IMG/VR virus record: IMGVR_UViG_3300033153_008214
Span: 1 to 62,152 of that record
DNA: 62,152 nucleotides
From: a virus
Strand: one strand, 5' to 3'
The notes below the pieces were generated by a model. The model had not been told where the DNA came from and did not search any database. It saw only the letters and a program-made list of their open reading frames with translations. The translations under genes were made by a program, and so were the position numbers. Shown here in pieces: positions 61,592-62,152 of this stretch (the first letter of the stretch is position 1; every line of letters begins with the position of its first letter).

Positions 61592-62152
61592 GGACCCTTA
61601 CAAGATATCAGTAATAACTGATAGTGATATTGAGATTGCTCTTGGTGAGGCTATTGCTCAGCATGATGTGGTAGGTGGTAGCATCAGAACTGTTGGTAAT
61701 TACTTGATGAAGCAAGCTGAAGCTTTAGACATCCAGTTGAATAATCTGAGAGCTGATAGAGGAGTTAGTCAGATTAACTTCGAGTATTCTCTTGGTGATG
61801 GGAAGGTGCTTGGAACAGTAATTATTACTAGTGAGTCTTTTGAGATTTATTCAATTGGAGCTATTTCTTCTGCTCAGGCGTTTAATGATTATGAACTAGC
61901 ATTAGCTAAAGAGATTATGGCACTTATGGCCGCCTTTCATCTTGCAGATCAAAGTAATCTTGATTTGTTCAAAATTATGAATGAAGATTATAACGAGGTA
62001 AGACAAAAGCTTCGAAATGAATTTGTTGGACATTCTATAGTACAGCAAATGGATATGATTCATGTTTTCATGAATAGTAATACTCGCAATGATACTCCTG
62101 GCAGTGAGCAGAATTTTACTGAAGGCACTATGCTCGGCAATCTTAATCTTCA
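61587..62152 (+). CDS. Tail/baseplate protein, 3'-truncated, start uncertain
   Basis: An open frame runs from 61551 to the window end with no stop and reads as a credible protein from about 61587 (IEDPYKISVITDSDIEIALGEA onward, helical, acidic). No ATG, GTG or TTG stands before codon 61698; the first ATG (61701 region) would drop a well-formed N-terminus. The coordinate given uses ATT 61587, which overlaps the previous TGA. Possible explanations are an ATT or CTG start, or a +1 frameshift from the 256-aa gene. A sequencing error cannot be excluded. Confidence 0.55.
   Translation, partial: MEDPYKISVITDSDIEIALGEAIAQHDVVGGSIRTVGNYLMKQAEALDIQLNNLRADRGVSQINFEYSLGDGKVLGTVIITSESFEIYSIGAISSAQAFNDYELALAKEIMALMAAFHLADQSNLDLFKIMNEDYNEVRQKLRNEFVGHSIVQQMDMIHVFMNSNTRNDTPGSEQNFTEGTMLGNLNL

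Overview
The window is a 62 kb, one-direction (+ strand), gene-dense, AT-leaning stretch of a large tailed bacteriophage with a contractile tail. Tail sheath, tail tube, a chaperone-position gene and a tape-measure candidate follow one another in normal myovirus order near the right end. Genes are separated by a few bases or overlap at stop/start codons, almost all have purine-rich ribosome binding sites, and four genes look like mobile endonucleases (HNH, two GIY-YIG, one LAGLIDADG). I saw no integrase, CRISPR array, rRNA or tRNA gene. The host cannot be told from this sequence; a very large phage genome is an inference from the size of the tail-appendage block.

Layout. 1-1.3 kb: the end of a patatin-like phospholipase (cut by the window edge just after its expected nucleophile), an HNH protein and a small coiled-coil protein. 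1.3-27.3 kb: a first block of adhesins or tail fibres. It holds two beta-helix proteins, two paralogous lectin-like fibres (870 and 860 aa), a 2437-aa fibre with about 86 tandem copies of a 17-residue beta-roll repeat, two further fibres built from modules shared with it, and small partner proteins. A GIY-YIG homing endonuclease interrupts it. 27.3-39.9 kb: a mixed block of small genes. It has a coiled-coil gene of distinct codon usage ending in a strong terminator, a cold-shock-domain protein, a LAGLIDADG endonuclease, a membrane coiled-coil protein, an HExxH metallopeptidase, a Cys-containing multidomain structural protein, and an unusual envelope-spanning candidate of 370 aa. 40-51.2 kb: two giant paralogous beta-helix fibres (1542 and 2185 aa). 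51.2-62 kb: the tail-shaft module, with a tail-completion candidate, sheath, a GIY-YIG gene, tube, a terminator, a chaperone-position gene, the tape-measure candidate, two baseplate-like genes and a last gene cut by the window edge.

How it fits together. Roughly 12,000 residues encode ten large appendage proteins, so most of the window appears devoted to recognising surfaces. The appendages are assembled from interchangeable parts: four genes share an N-terminal domain of about 60 residues that probably docks on the same kind of virion site, two share lectin modules, and three share fibre-shaft modules. The clearest feature not explained by ordinary annotation is the tripeptide Asp-Gly-Tyr (DGY). 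I count about 63 copies by eye across 17 virion-type proteins of unrelated fold, with freely varying codons, and none in the enzymes, coiled-coil proteins or the tube-to-baseplate genes. That points to selection at the protein level.
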